Below, in pieces: positions 1 to 7,215 of a stretch of DNA of 9,171 nucleotides. Made by a program: the position numbers and the translations under genes. This DNA is from Clostridia bacterium (lineage in GTDB: Bacteria; Bacillota_A; Clostridia; Christensenellales; Borkfalkiaceae), in assembly GCA_017462425.1 (NCBI GenBank), contig JAFTRD010000061.1, positions 1 to 9,171 on the forward strand, in the 5' to 3' direction. The notes under the pieces are model-generated. The model saw only the letters and a program-made list of their open reading frames with translations, made no database searches and was not told the DNA's origin. Within the stretch, counting starts at the first letter, position 1. Each line of letters opens with the position of its first letter.

Positions 1-1456
1 CCGTTGCCGTAGCTCGAATGGTTTCTTTATATTCTATGGACGGATCTTTCAGTAAAACGGTTACGCCGAACTTGGATTTAAGCCTTTTACCCAATACCTC
101 CAGCTGCGTTTCACCCTGACCGGAGAGTAGCATTTCGCCCGTCACCTTACTCTTATGTACGGAGAACGTATAATCCTCCTCGGCAAGACGCTGTAAGCCT
201 TGGAAAATCTTATCCTCTTCGCCGTTCTTTTCAGCAAACGCCGCCATGGTTAAAACGGGCTTGGGGAAGTGAATGTTATCGAATAAAACGGGATGTGAAT
301 TATCGCAGAGCGTATCCCCCGTAACCGTACAGGACAGTTTACCCAGCGCTACGATGTCGCCCGAGGACGCCTCGGATACGCTTTCCAGCTTTTTACCCTT
401 TATCTGGTAGATAAGACCTATCTTTTCTTCCTGTTCGGCACGGGAATTGAATACAACGCTACCCGATTTTAAGGAACCACGGTAAATTTTAACGTAACTG
501 ATTTTACCTGCGTAGGGGTCGATAACCGTCTTGAAGACCTGTGCGGCAAAGGGTGCGTTTTCTTCACACATTATGCTGACCATTTCGTCCTCTTTCAGGT
601 CGGTGGCAAGCATGGCGCTTCTGTCTGCCGCCGCAGGCATGTACTGCACGATCTCGTTCATCAAATTGATGACGCCCTTGTTCTGCAGCGCGCTGCCTGC
701 CATGACGGGGATCGTGTTCATGGTGGCAATACCTCTGCGGATACCGTGAATGATCTCTTCCTTGGAAAGCGTGCCTTCTTCAAAATATTTATCCAGTAAA
801 ATATCGTCGTTTTCCGCCGCCGTTTCGGTGAGCTGCGCCTGCATTTCCTCCAATTCTTTTGCCATATCGGCAGGAATGGGTATCTCCTGCGGACCGGTTT
901 GGGTAAATTCAAAAGCCTTTTCGGAGAGTGCGTTTACAAAGCCCTGCATTTTACCGTCACGCATGATGGGAAGCTGAATGGGCGCTAATTTGCTGGGATA
1001 TTTTTCCTTTAAAGCCTCAACCGTACCTATATAGTCTGCATTTTCCTTATCCATACCGTTGATAAAGATAATCAAGGGCTTGGAAAGACGCAGACAGTAA
1101 TCCACGACGCTCTCTGCGCCGATGGGAATAACGCCGTTGGCGCCGATAACCAAAAGCGCGCCGCCCGCTGCGCTTAAGCCCTCGTGACGCTCGCCTTCAA
1201 AGTCGTAAAAGCCGGGTAAATCGAGAAGATTTATTTTTACACCTTTCCACGTGGTATGAGCGCAAGTCAGATTGACCGACATTTTGCGCTGTATTTCCTG
1301 TTCATCGAAATCCATAACCGTGTTGCCGTCTAAGACCTTGCCCATACGGTCGATACTGCCGCCGTTGAACAACATTGCCTCGCACAGCGTGGTTTTTCCC
1401 TCGCCGCTGTGACCGATTACCGCTATGTTACGGATATCCTTTGCCGATATGCTCAT
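1..1456 (-). CDS. EF-G-like translational GTPase, 3' end outside window
   Basis: My translation of the minus strand gives an open frame of 485 codons running off the left edge. It belongs to the elongation factor G family of ribosome-binding GTPases. Visible motifs are a P-loop GHSGEGKTT (residues 15-23), a switch I region around DEQEIQRKMSV (about 51-60), a G3 motif DLPGFYDF (79-86), a G4 motif NGMD (133-136) and a G5-like GSAL near residue 256. A domain II beta-barrel follows from about 305 and domain III from about 392 (SGQGETQLEVL). Near the edge EYKETIR marks the entry to domain IV. EF-G is about 690 residues, so domains IV and V are missing only because the window ends. GHSG instead of GHVDHG points to the EF-G-2/FusA-like paralogue group rather than the main EF-G, so I give no symbol. 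The ATG at 1456 follows a GGGGG SD nine bases upstream. The gene has its own promoter. Confidence 0.9.
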   Translation of the reverse strand, partial: MSISAKDIRNIAVIGHSGEGKTTLCEAMLFNGGSIDRMGKVLDGNTVMDFDEQEIQRKMSVNLTCAHTTWKGVKINLLDLPGFYDFEGERHEGLSAAGGALLVIGANGVIPIGAESVVDYCLRLSKPLIIFINGMDKENADYIGTVEALKEKYPSKLAPIQLPIMRDGKMQGFVNALSEKAFEFTQTGPQEIPIPADMAKELEEMQAQLTETAAENDDILLDKYFEEGTLSKEEIIHGIRRGIATMNTIPVMAGSALQNKGVINLMNEIVQYMPAAADRSAMLATDLKEDEMVSIMCEENAPFAAQVFKTVIDPYAGKISYVKIYRGSLKSGSVVFNSRAEQEEKIGLIYQIKGKKLESVSEASSGDIVALGKLSCTVTGDTLCDNSHPVLFDNIHFPKPVLTMAAFAEKNGEEDKIFQGLQRLAEEDYTFSVHKSKVTGEMLLSGQGETQLEVLGKRLKSKFGVTVLLKDPSIEYKETIRATAT

Positions 1457-1502
1457 TTTGTGTTTCCCCCTTGGGTCTGATTGATACTCAACAAGTAATT
1501 CA

Positions 1503-1521
1503 AATGTTGGCTGGTAACATT
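1503..1521. repeat. Inverted repeat overlapping the EF-G-like promoter
   Basis: The minus strand reads AATGTT, seven bases, AACATT. The left arm shares bases with the -10 box of the promoter at 1519-1547, and the right arm covers the likely transcription start. A third AATGTT occurs inside the promoter spacer. The placement suits a small operator, but six-base arms in AT-rich DNA also arise by chance. Confidence 0.3.
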
Positions 1522-1547
1522 ATATTATACTTTATAACATTTTTCAA
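1519..1547 (-). promoter_or_regulatory. SigA-type promoter for the EF-G-like gene
   Basis: On the minus strand a -35 box TTGAAA (1542-1547) is followed by exactly 17 bases and a perfect -10 box TATAAT (1519-1524). The predicted start near 1512 leaves a leader of about 56 bases before the ATG at 1456. The promoter lies just downstream of the gpsA terminator, so this gene is a separate transcription unit from the operon to its right. Confidence 0.7.
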
Positions 1548-1583
1548 GGGGTTTTTAAAAAATTTATAGAATTATTTTTTATG

Positions 1584-1610
1584 AAAAAAGGCGCCGTCTT
1601 CTAGGGCGCC
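1584..1610 (-). terminator. Intrinsic terminator ending the operon after gpsA
   Basis: A six-pair GC stem GGCGCC/GGCGCC (1590-1595 with 1605-1610) encloses a nine-base loop and is followed on the minus strand by six T residues (1584-1589). It starts 39 bases after the gpsA stop codon. A-rich sequence on the other flank means it could also act on plus-strand transcripts, though no plus-strand gene is evident. Confidence 0.8.
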
Positions 1611-1620
1611 CATTTTTCTG

Positions 1621-1640
1621 TATTGATTTGTATTGATTTG
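1621..1640. repeat. Two tandem copies of a 10-base unit downstream of gpsA
   Basis: TATTGATTTG occurs twice head to tail, followed by a partial third copy (TATTTATTTT). It lies between the gpsA stop codon and the operon terminator. It is probably simple slippage; no function is suggested. Confidence 0.6.
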
Positions 1641-1648
1641 TATTTATT

Positions 1649-2629
1649 TTACTGATAAAACTCGGTTTTGGTAAGTCTGGACATGAGCCGAGGAATTAAA
1701 TCGAGACATTTTTGTTTATGATTTTCCACTTCGCCGTAGCAAACTTCGTACACGGCGCCCGTTAAAGGCAAGTCTACGCCGTACTTTTCACCCAAGGCTT
1801 TCATTGCCTTGGAGGTGGACACGCCCTCGGCGAGCTTTTCAAATTTATTCCCCTTTACCAGCATTTCGCCGTACGTTCTGTTGTGCGAATATTCGGAAAA
1901 CAGCGTGGTTTCATAGTCGCCCAGATGCGCCAAGCCGTAGGCGGACAGCTCGTTTCCGCCCATCGCTTTGATTAAACGGGCAACCTCTCTTGCGCCACGG
2001 CTCATCAACGGGCCCTTTAAGGAAACGTAACCGCAGCCGTCTAAAACGCCTGCAATGATGCCCATGACGTTTTTTGCCGCCGCACCGATCTCCGTGCCGA
2101 TTAAATCGTCACCGTAATAGAAACGGATTAAATCGCTTTTAAAGTTATCGGCAAGGTAGCGCTTTAACCGATCGTTTTGAGAGTCGATGACCATACAGTT
2201 GGGAATACCCTGCGTGAACGCCTGAATGTGCCCAGGACCTACCCAAACGGCAATACGCATGGGGTCGATACCACTCTGCACGAGCACCTCGGAAAGACGG
2301 CAGCCCGTGGAAATTTCAATGCCCTTCATACAGAGCACGAAATTTTTATCGGACACGTCGTAGGCGGTAATTCTTTGCATAAACCCACGAAGCCCCTGCG
2401 AGCTGATGGAAATAACGATAATTTCGGCGTGCTCCACGGCTTCTTGTAAATCGCAGGTCAGATGAATACGTTTATCCAGCTCTACGTATTCGTTTTTACC
2501 CGTATTTTTAAGAACCTGGTACGAATAATCGTCCTCCGGGCCCCAGGAATATACGTCGTATCCCTTATTTGCCAGATACCAGGCAATAAACGAGCCCCAT
2601 CTGCCACAACCGAGTACGGAAATTTTCAT
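1649..2629 (-). CDS. gpsA: Glycerol-3-phosphate dehydrogenase [NAD(P)+] GpsA
   Basis: A 326-residue cytosolic enzyme that interconverts dihydroxyacetone phosphate and sn-glycerol 3-phosphate, the backbone for phospholipids. The N-terminal Rossmann motif GCGRWGSF (residues 7-14) binds the nucleotide. KGIE lies at 102-105 and VGPGH at 130-134. The helical catalytic domain carries GTEIGAAAKN (178-187), with K186 the expected catalytic lysine, then RGAREVARL (211-219) and GLAHLGDYETT (232-242). Length is normal for the family. It is divergent: GPGH replaces the usual GPSH, HLGD replaces GLGD and SHNR replaces SRNR. The ATG at 2629 has a GGAG SD ten bases upstream. It is the last gene of the operon, 32 bases after recR and before the terminator. 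The family call is secure; a related dehydrogenase specificity cannot be fully excluded. Confidence 0.9.
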   Translation of the reverse strand: MKISVLGCGRWGSFIAWYLANKGYDVYSWGPEDDYSYQVLKNTGKNEYVELDKRIHLTCDLQEAVEHAEIIVISISSQGLRGFMQRITAYDVSDKNFVLCMKGIEISTGCRLSEVLVQSGIDPMRIAVWVGPGHIQAFTQGIPNCMVIDSQNDRLKRYLADNFKSDLIRFYYGDDLIGTEIGAAAKNVMGIIAGVLDGCGYVSLKGPLMSRGAREVARLIKAMGGNELSAYGLAHLGDYETTLFSEYSHNRTYGEMLVKGNKFEKLAEGVSTSKAMKALGEKYGVDLPLTGAVYEVCYGEVENHKQKCLDLIPRLMSRLTKTEFYQ

Positions 2630-2661
2630 AATATGTTTACTCCAAATTATAATGATTATAA

Positions 2662-3252
2662 TTAAATTTGTTTTCGTTCTAAAAGCGCACGTGCGAGCGT
2701 TACGTCGTCGGTGTATTCTATTTCCGAACCGATAGGCACGCCTCGGGCGATACGGGTAACCGTGACACCGAGCGGCTTTAGAATTTTTGCAATATACATT
2801 GCCGTAGCATCGCCCTCTACGTTGGCGTCGGTTGCCATGATAACTTCCTTGACGTCTGCGTTTATGCGGGCAAGAAGTTCTTTGATGCGAATATCGTTTG
2901 GACCTACGCCGCTCATCGGGTCGATAACGCCGTGCAGAACGTGGTATACGCCCTTATATTCGTGCAGTTTTTCCAGCGCTATGACGTCCTTGGGTTCTTT
3001 TACCACGCAAATCAGGCTGCCGTCACGCTTTAAGCATACGTTACAGACCTCGTTTTCGGTAAAATTACCGCAAACCTTACAGTATTTCACCTTCTTTTTA
3101 GCGTCTAAAACGGCAGTAGCAAACGCCTTTGCCTCCGAATCCGTCATATCAATAATGCGGTAAGCGTAGCGCTGCGCCGTTTTTCTGCCAACGCCGGGAA
3201 GACGGGAAAACTCGTTGATCAGCCGTCCGATAGGGTCGATAAACTCGTCCAT
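2662..3252 (-). CDS. recR: Recombination mediator protein RecR
   Basis: A 196-residue protein of the RecFOR pathway. It forms a DNA clamp that helps load RecA on single-stranded gaps. Domains in order are a helix-hairpin-helix around LPGVGRKTAQRYA (residues 18-30), a four-cysteine zinc site (C58, C61, C70, C73), a Toprim domain from about 80 including YHVLHG (103-108), and the conserved TDANVEGDATAMYIA stretch (141-155) with the C-terminal SEIEYTDDVTL. All expected landmarks are present and the length is typical. The ATG at 3252 is three bases after the ybaB stop. Its GGAGG SD lies inside the end of ybaB with a long 13-base spacing. The pairing with ybaB and dnaX is the classic order. Confidence 0.97.
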   Translation of the reverse strand: MDEFIDPIGRLINEFSRLPGVGRKTAQRYAYRIIDMTDSEAKAFATAVLDAKKKVKYCKVCGNFTENEVCNVCLKRDGSLICVVKEPKDVIALEKLHEYKGVYHVLHGVIDPMSGVGPNDIRIKELLARINADVKEVIMATDANVEGDATAMYIAKILKPLGVTVTRIARGVPIGSEIEYTDDVTLARALLERKQI

Positions 3253-3255
3253 GGT

Positions 3256-3591
3256 TTAAAGAAGTCCTCCCATTCCGCCGAGATTGCCAAACTCACCCAT
3301 CTGCTCGTTGTATACTTCCTCCGCTTTTTTATAGCCGTCGTTGATTGCCGCCATGATAAGGTCTTCCAGCATTTCAACGTCTTCGGGGTCTACCACCGAC
3401 TCGTCCAGTTCAATGCCGTTGATGATTTTTTTTGCGTTCATGTATACGACGACCGCTTCACCGCCCGCCGTGCCGACGACCTCCCAATCGTCCAAAAGCG
3501 CATCTTTTTCACGCATCTTCTCCTGCATCATCTGCGCATGTTTCATTAAATTCTGCATGTTACCGCCCATGCCGCCCTTGAATCCTGCCAT
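3256..3591 (-). CDS. ybaB: YbaB/EbfC family nucleoid-associated protein
   Basis: A 111-residue small DNA-binding protein of the YbaB/EbfC family, which forms dimers and is usually encoded between dnaX and recR, as here. The core reads NLMKHAQMMQEKM near the N-terminus, then the strand segment VVGTAGGEAVVVYMNAK and a helical DPEDVEMLEDLIMAAIND stretch. Glycine- and methionine-rich tails (GFKGGMGGNM and GGMGGLL) are common in the family. The ATG at 3591 has GGAGG 13 bases upstream and no closer start in frame. A run of eight A residues falls in codons for A-K-K-I. The exact cellular role of the family is not well defined; it is linked to nucleoid structure and recombination repair by context. 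Confidence 0.93.
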   Translation of the reverse strand: MAGFKGGMGGNMQNLMKHAQMMQEKMREKDALLDDWEVVGTAGGEAVVVYMNAKKIINGIELDESVVDPEDVEMLEDLIMAAINDGYKKAEEVYNEQMGEFGNLGGMGGLL

Positions 3592-3606
3592 AACGTTTTA
3601 AAATCC

Positions 3607-3630
3607 TCCGTAATATATAATCCGTAATAT
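3607..3630. repeat. Direct repeat upstream of ybaB
   Basis: A perfect 10-base sequence (minus strand ATATTACGGA) occurs twice with a 14-base period in the 57-base gap between dnaX and ybaB. The copy nearer ybaB forms part of its SD (ACGGAGG). This is the largest gap in the operon; I see no clear promoter or terminator in it. Confidence 0.6.
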
Positions 3631-3648
3631 TATTTATTCTATTTAAAT

Positions 3649-5391
3649 TCATTTCAATTCAATCGGGGTGTCGGAAAAATCCTCTTTTAACCGATTGAGC
3701 TTTGCTGAAAAATCGTCCCCCTTCTTGCCCTGAAGGCGAATATCGAACAGAGTAACGCCGATTGCCGAGAGCGCCTCTTTCAACGCCGTAGAATGTTCGG
3801 GGCGGTTTAACGATTTAAAGATGGTTTCGCTGGTGGTGGAAAGCACCATGGTATCCCCCTCGAATACGCTTTCCAGCTCCGAACACATGGTAAACAACAC
3901 GCCGTTGCGGCTGGTTTTACGCAAGGAGCGCAGGAACATACCGAACGCCTTGCTCTTATCCACCGTTCCCGTATTTTCTGCCGTAGCTACGGGCATGGGC
4001 GCCGCTTGCTGCGCTTTTGGCGTAACGGGCTCTACCCTGTTTTCCTCCCGTATCTCCCGTACGGGCGGCGCTTCAAAAGCGTAACCGGCGTCAAATATCG
4101 GCTCGTCGGGTAAAGGAGGCAGCTCCTCTTCAACGGGTACGTTGTTTTTAGGCGAAAACGCAGGCATGGGGGTAGGCTCTGCCTTGGGTTTCGCTTGTTC
4201 GTTTCTCTCGGAAACGGAAGGAGCTTGGGCAACCGTGACCCCATTTTTCAGCATTTCTTCCAAAGCGCCGACACGGGCGAAAAGCGAGTCTAAATTATAG
4301 TCCGTTTCGGGCATGCTTGCCTTCATTACCGCCGTTTCCAGCACGATACGAGCCGAAGTGGAGTAACGCAGCTTACTCTCCGCATCGGCGAAAATTTCCA
4401 AGGAACGCAGCAGTCTGTGCCCGTCTGCGTTTTCCGCCGTGGTTTTTATCTTTTGATACATCTCTTTTGGCAGGCTTAAAATCTGCTCGGCGTTGCGGCA
4501 CATTTTGGCAATGGCGCAGTTGTTTAAAAATTGCAGAATATCCTTGACCAAAACGCCGATACCTTTCCCCTCGGCAAGTACCTTTTCGGTGAGCGAGAGC
4601 GCCGTGGGCATATCGCCCGTGAGCAAGGCGGCGCAAAGATTACCAGTTAAAAAGAAGTCTGCGCTGCCCAGAACGGCGTTGACGGCTTTATACGTCAGCT
4701 TACCGCTTTCATAGGACACGCAAATATCGGCAATGGAGAGCATATCTCTGACGCTGCCTGCGCCCGCGCGGGCAATGGCGGCAACCGCCTCTTCTTCGTA
4801 GGGCTTTTCCAGCTGGTCCAGTATTTTCTTTAAATGATTTTCTAAATCCTCCTGCGGAATGAGCTTGAAATCGAACCGCATACAACGGGATAATATGGTT
4901 GCGGGAATTTTTTGCGCCTCGGTGGTGGCCAAAATAAACACGGCGTGCTTGGGCGGCTCTTCCAGCGTTTTCAAAAGCGCGTTGAACGCACCGGGCGAGA
5001 GCATATGCACCTCGTCCACGATGTATACCTTATACCTGCCGGCCACGGGCGGATATTGCACCTTTTCCCTTAAGTCACGCATCTCGTCTACGCCGTTGTT
5101 GGAGGCGGCGTCTATTTCTACGATATCCAGACTGTTGCCAGCGCTCAACGCCTTGCAGGCAGGACATACGCCGCACGCAGAGCCGTTGACGGCATTGGTA
5201 CAGTTGACCGCGCGGGCAAAAATTTTGGCGATACTGGTTTTACCCGTACCCCGTGGACCGCAAAAAAGATAAGCGTGACCGATTCTATCGTGCGCTATCT
5301 GGTTGCGTAGAATTTTTACGATGTGTTCCTGCCGCACCACTCCGTCCAACGTTTCGGGACGGAACGCACGGTACAGCGCAAGATACGCCAT
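3649..5391 (-). CDS. dnaX: DNA polymerase III subunit gamma/tau
   Basis: A 580-residue AAA+ clamp-loader subunit that loads the sliding clamp and tethers the replicative polymerase. Visible motifs are Walker A GPRGTGKT (residues 45-52), a zinc module with C64, C73, C76 and C79, Walker B ending in DEVH (126-129), LLKTLEEPP (139-147), sensor 1 FILATTE (152-158), the SRC arginine finger (168-170) and sensor 2 GSVRDM (212-217). A proline-rich linker spans about 395-480, followed by a tau-like C-terminal domain. Length is usual for Bacillota. I found no A-rich slippery heptamer in frame, so only the long form is expected. The ATG at 5391 has AAGGAG six bases upstream, inside the last codons of the sigma factor gene, which suggests coupled translation. 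Confidence 0.97.
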   Translation of the reverse strand: MAYLALYRAFRPETLDGVVRQEHIVKILRNQIAHDRIGHAYLFCGPRGTGKTSIAKIFARAVNCTNAVNGSACGVCPACKALSAGNSLDIVEIDAASNNGVDEMRDLREKVQYPPVAGRYKVYIVDEVHMLSPGAFNALLKTLEEPPKHAVFILATTEAQKIPATILSRCMRFDFKLIPQEDLENHLKKILDQLEKPYEEEAVAAIARAGAGSVRDMLSIADICVSYESGKLTYKAVNAVLGSADFFLTGNLCAALLTGDMPTALSLTEKVLAEGKGIGVLVKDILQFLNNCAIAKMCRNAEQILSLPKEMYQKIKTTAENADGHRLLRSLEIFADAESKLRYSTSARIVLETAVMKASMPETDYNLDSLFARVGALEEMLKNGVTVAQAPSVSERNEQAKPKAEPTPMPAFSPKNNVPVEEELPPLPDEPIFDAGYAFEAPPVREIREENRVEPVTPKAQQAAPMPVATAENTGTVDKSKAFGMFLRSLRKTSRNGVLFTMCSELESVFEGDTMVLSTTSETIFKSLNRPEHSTALKEALSAIGVTLFDIRLQGKKGDDFSAKLNRLKEDFSDTPIELK

Positions 5392-5394
5392 AAT

Positions 5395-5979
5395 TTACTC
5401 CTTTTTCATTAAAACCTGTATGAGTTTTTTCTTACTGCGTTGCAGCGCGTTGTCTATGCTCTTGGTATCCTTGCCCGTTGCCTCCGCAATCTGTGCGTAG
5501 GACATACCGTCCACGTACATGACCACGATCTGAAACTCGAACGAAGAGAGCACTTTGCCTATCTTTTGCAAAAACTCCGTTCTGTCCTCCCCTCGGATAA
5601 GCTCCTCCTCGGCGCTATATCCGCCCGTTAAGTCGAAATGGGGAGAAAAGATGGAAATATAGTCGTTGAGGGGGGTATTTTTACCTCTTGCGGCGTGCTT
5701 GACCGCATCCATAATACGTCTGGAGATACAAAGATAGGAAAAACTTTTGAAACTGGATTTTACCGATTTTTCCGGATTGTAGGCGTTGATTGCCTCGTAC
5801 AGCCCGACCATGCCCTCTTGGATTAAGTCCTCCGTCTCACCGCCGGCAAGAAAAAAGCTTCTGGCTCGGGCGCGGACGACGTGTTTATACCGCTCTAACA
5901 GCGTGTCGGTGGCGGTTCTATCGCCCTCTTTCGCAAGACGAACCAGCTCTTCGTCGGAGGTTTTTAAAAAATTGCTCAT
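5395..5979 (-). CDS. sigH: RNA polymerase sigma factor, SigH (Spo0H) type
   Basis: A 194-residue group 3 sigma-70 protein that redirects RNA polymerase. In Bacillus SigH drives transition-phase and early sporulation genes. Region 2 is recognisable from DEELVRLAKEGD (residues 9-20) through DLIQEGMVGLYEAI (51-64) to SFKSFSYLCISRRI (76-89), which also covers the -10 recognition helix. Region 4 is SYAQIAEATGKDTKSIDNALQRSKKKL (160-186), closely matching the SigH signature KSIDNALQR. I chose the ATG at 5979 because it overlaps the rlmB stop as ATGA. A longer frame from a TTG at 6006 adds nine residues inside rlmB and lacks support. There is no strong SD, so coupling to rlmB is likely. In Bacillus sigH is followed by rpmG-secE-nusG; here dnaX follows three bases later. 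Whether it controls sporulation here is unknown. Confidence 0.9.
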   Translation of the reverse strand: MSNFLKTSDEELVRLAKEGDRTATDTLLERYKHVVRARARSFFLAGGETEDLIQEGMVGLYEAINAYNPEKSVKSSFKSFSYLCISRRIMDAVKHAARGKNTPLNDYISIFSPHFDLTGGYSAEEELIRGEDRTEFLQKIGKVLSSFEFQIVVMYVDGMSYAQIAEATGKDTKSIDNALQRSKKKLIQVLMKKE

Positions 5980-6692
5980 TTTCTTTGGCGCACCGCCTCG
6001 TAGCAAGCTATCCCCAGCGCAATGGAGGCGTTTAAGGAATTGACCTTGCCGTACATGGGCAGAGAAAGTATTTTATCGCATTTTTCACGGGTCAACCGCT
6101 TCACACCGCTGTCCTCGCCGCCGACGACCAGGGCGATATTCCCCTTTAAATTTTCGCTGTAAATATCCTCGCCGTCCGCTTCCAGACCGTATACCCAGTA
6201 GCCGTTTTCCTGTAACAAATCAATCGCCTGATTGAGATTGGTAACCCTTGCCACCTTCATATGCTCGGCTGCGCCTGCGGAGATACGGATAACGCTTTCG
6301 TTGACGGTAGCCGAATTTACCTTGGGAATCACCACGCCGTCTGCGCCCGAACATTCCGCCACACGGAGGATAGAGCCGAGATTATGCACGTCCTGAATTC
6401 CGTCGCAAAGCACGATAAATCCGTTCCCCTCGCTCTTTTTATCTTTAATAATTTCTTCTAAATCGTAATATTCGTATTCGCCGGTATATGCAATGACGCC
6501 CTGATGTCTGCCCGTAATACTCTCTCTATCCAAGGCAGACTTATCTAAAAACTGCACTCGGATATTTTTTTTACGAGCCTCGGCAAAGATACGGCCCAAA
6601 GAACCCTGCGCACCCTTTTCCATTAAAATTTTTTCTATTCCCTTGTCCGTTTTCAAAAGCTCTAAAACGGCGTTTCTGCCTTCGGTTTTCAT
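5976..6692 (-). CDS. rlmB: 23S rRNA 2'-O-methyltransferase, RlmB/TrmH (SpoU) family
   Basis: A 238-residue SPOUT-class enzyme that uses S-adenosylmethionine to methylate a ribose 2'-hydroxyl, in RlmB the guanosine near position 2251 of 23S rRNA. An N-terminal substrate-binding domain starts at MKTEGRNAVLELL and is followed by HQGVIAY (63-69). The SPOUT knot motifs are NLGSILR (104-110), GGEDSGV (191-197) and LPMYGKVNSLNAS (211-223). Length is usual. The ATG at 6692 has a GAGGA SD eight bases upstream, built from the final Glu codons and stop of mrnC, leaving a four-base gap. Adjacency to mrnC and sigH matches the conserved Bacillota string, except that the NYN-nuclease gene yacP between rlmB and sigH is absent. 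Site specificity is inferred from family and context; YacO/TrmB-like names are synonyms in some genomes. Confidence 0.92.
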   Translation of the reverse strand: MKTEGRNAVLELLKTDKGIEKILMEKGAQGSLGRIFAEARKKNIRVQFLDKSALDRESITGRHQGVIAYTGEYEYYDLEEIIKDKKSEGNGFIVLCDGIQDVHNLGSILRVAECSGADGVVIPKVNSATVNESVIRISAGAAEHMKVARVTNLNQAIDLLQENGYWVYGLEADGEDIYSENLKGNIALVVGGEDSGVKRLTREKCDKILSLPMYGKVNSLNASIALGIACYEAVRQRK

Positions 6693-6696
6693 GACT

Positions 6697-7095
6697 TTAT
6701 TCCTCTTCTTCCAAGCCTAACAGCTCGTCTATGCGTTCTATCTGTCCCGTAATATACAAAAATCCAAGCACCGCCTCAAACCCCGTCGAACGGTTATACT
6801 CGGCAACGGTTGCGCTCTTGCTGCGAGTGCCTTTTTTTGCGTTTCTGCCACGGAGGAAAATTTCCTCTTCTTCCTCGGTAAAGTACGGACGGAGCTTGTC
6901 CAACAAAGCGTTCTGTCCGTGCGCCGATACCGTTTGCGAGGTTAATTTTTGCAGCTCCCCCGTCTTATAATCGGTGGAAAGACAGAGCTTTTCACGCACG
7001 TAGAGCGAATATACGGCGTCGCCGACGAAGGCGAGCGTGACCGAATTGAGTTGTTTTGCCTTTTGCCTCTCAATGGTGGAACGAATGGAAAACAC
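6697..7095 (-). CDS. mrnC: Mini-ribonuclease III (23S rRNA maturation)
   Basis: An RNase III catalytic domain without a double-stranded-RNA-binding domain. In Bacillus Mini-III trims the ends of 23S rRNA precursors. Signature motifs are KQLNSVTLAFVGDAVYSLYVRE, FLRGRNAKKGT and TGFEAVLGFLY. With the start I chose these carry the expected metal-binding D26 and E107. A longer frame begins at an ATG at 7125, but the promoter at 7131-7159 would start transcription at about that base, leaving no leader. The GTG at 7095 has AAGGA 12 bases upstream and gives 132 residues, with the catalytic Asp close to its position in Bacillus (D23, from memory). The acidic tail EEEE doubles as the rlmB SD. It is the first gene of the operon. 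The identity is secure, the start less so. Confidence 0.88.
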   Translation of the reverse strand: MFSIRSTIERQKAKQLNSVTLAFVGDAVYSLYVREKLCLSTDYKTGELQKLTSQTVSAHGQNALLDKLRPYFTEEEEEIFLRGRNAKKGTRSKSATVAEYNRSTGFEAVLGFLYITGQIERIDELLGLEEEE

Positions 7096-7130
7096 AGCGC
7101 TTTTTAATCCTTGACAATATTTCATTATTC

Positions 7131-7159
7131 ATTATAGCACAAGCGCAGAAAAATTTCAA
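7131..7159 (-). promoter_or_regulatory. Strong SigA-type promoter for the mrnC-gpsA operon
   Basis: The minus strand shows TTGAAA (7154-7159), exactly 17 bases, then a perfect TATAAT (7131-7136) preceded by TGC, an extended -10. The start is predicted near 7124. A second TATAAT lies at 7186-7191 but has no acceptable -35. I see no terminator between cwlD and this promoter, so read-through from cwlD may add to expression. Confidence 0.75.
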
Positions 7160-7215
7160 GTGTATTTTTAACGATTTCCGCATGCATTATACACGCTTGG
7201 CGATATACCGAGCGC

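Noticed and set aside
2711..3163. A 150-codon plus-strand open frame opposite recR
   Set aside because: It is fully antisense to RecR, which has all its motifs. The low-complexity composition is typical of a shadow frame.
3649..4700. Programmed frameshift in dnaX giving a short gamma form
   Set aside because: I searched the minus strand by eye for an A-rich slippery heptamer with a following hairpin and found none in the relevant part of the gene.
5980..6006. Nine-residue N-terminal extension of the sigma factor from a TTG
   Set aside because: It would be coded inside rlmB. The ATGA overlap at 5976-5979 is the standard coupled arrangement and matches family N-termini.
7186..7191. A second TATAAT upstream of the mrnC promoter
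   Set aside because: No acceptable -35 box lies 16-18 bases upstream, and a nearly ideal promoter exists just downstream.
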